Assembly (NCBI GenBank): GCA_017642885.1
Contig: JAEPOM010000017.1
Span: 1 to 57,093 of the forward strand
From: Henriciella sp.
GTDB taxonomy: Bacteria > Pseudomonadota > Alphaproteobacteria > Caulobacterales > Hyphomonadaceae
Direction: 5' to 3'
Length of the DNA stretch: 57,093 nt
Shown: piece after piece, positions 56,024-57,093 of the stretch
Layout of the letters: each line of letters starts with the position of its first letter
Numbering within the stretch: position 1 is the stretch's first letter
Program-made: the position numbers and the translations under genes
Notes under the pieces: model-generated
Database searches by the model: none
What the model was told of the DNA's origin: nothing
The model's input: the letters and a program-made list of their open reading frames with translations, nothing else

Positions 56024-57093
<1,070 letters not shown>

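Overview
The window looks like an alphaproteobacterial chromosome carrying a conjugative element with an aromatic-degradation gene set. The vertical part (1-6.9 kb) reads hfq, hflX, a DUF3088 gene, clpP, clpX, lon and a tRNA-Val(TAC). Protein style and gene order suggest a Hyphomonadaceae/Maricaulales-type organism, but no taxonomic marker decides it.

The tRNA-Val is the left border of an integrated element. Directly after it lie a decayed C-terminal fragment of a tyrosine recombinase, a Fic protein gene with palindromes in front of it, and an intact tyrosine integrase. From 9.7 to 21.5 kb a tightly overlapping minus-strand operon encodes a Trb-type conjugation apparatus: traG (coupling protein), a ribbon-helix-helix protein, trbB, C, D, E, J, L, F, G, I and a DUF2274 gene. 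A cargo operon at 21.8-26.2 kb holds an HTH protein, a large Eco57I-like adenine methylase and a PD-(D/E)xK-like protein, and looks like a defence or modification system. Then come the VirD2-like relaxase, an IS110 insertion, the TraF peptidase, a small HTH protein, DUF736, a ParB-like protein, an accessory gene, antirestriction ArdA, a GNAT acetyltransferase (YpeA-like) and a DUF6499/DUF2285 protein. This last block resembles a leading region. Two of its intergenic gaps contain nested inverted repeats, the strongest just upstream of ardA.

From 37 kb to the right edge the genes form an aromatic catabolic cluster. Left arm, minus strand: 2-hydroxypenta-2,4-dienoate hydratase, acylating acetaldehyde dehydrogenase and 4-hydroxy-2-oxovalerate aldolase, the lower pathway to pyruvate and acetyl-CoA, divergent from an IclR regulator. 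Right arm, plus strand: a cis-dihydrodiol dehydrogenase-like SDR; an envelope module of a YCF48-like protein, an MMPL/RND permease, a DUF1302 protein and a DUF1329 protein; a PrpE-like acyl-CoA synthetase; a quinone-oxidoreductase-like MDR; and an epoxide-hydrolase-like protein. Then come a GntR/FCD regulator and the three- or four-component ring-hydroxylating dioxygenase: alpha, beta, Rieske ferredoxin, and a ferredoxin reductase cut by the window end.

The extradiol dioxygenase and the meta-cleavage hydrolase are not in the window. The right attachment site is not visible either, so the catabolic cluster is plausibly cargo of the same element, but this is not proven. A nearly identical AT-rich promoter-like block precedes both the SDR operon and the gntR gene, suggesting common control.
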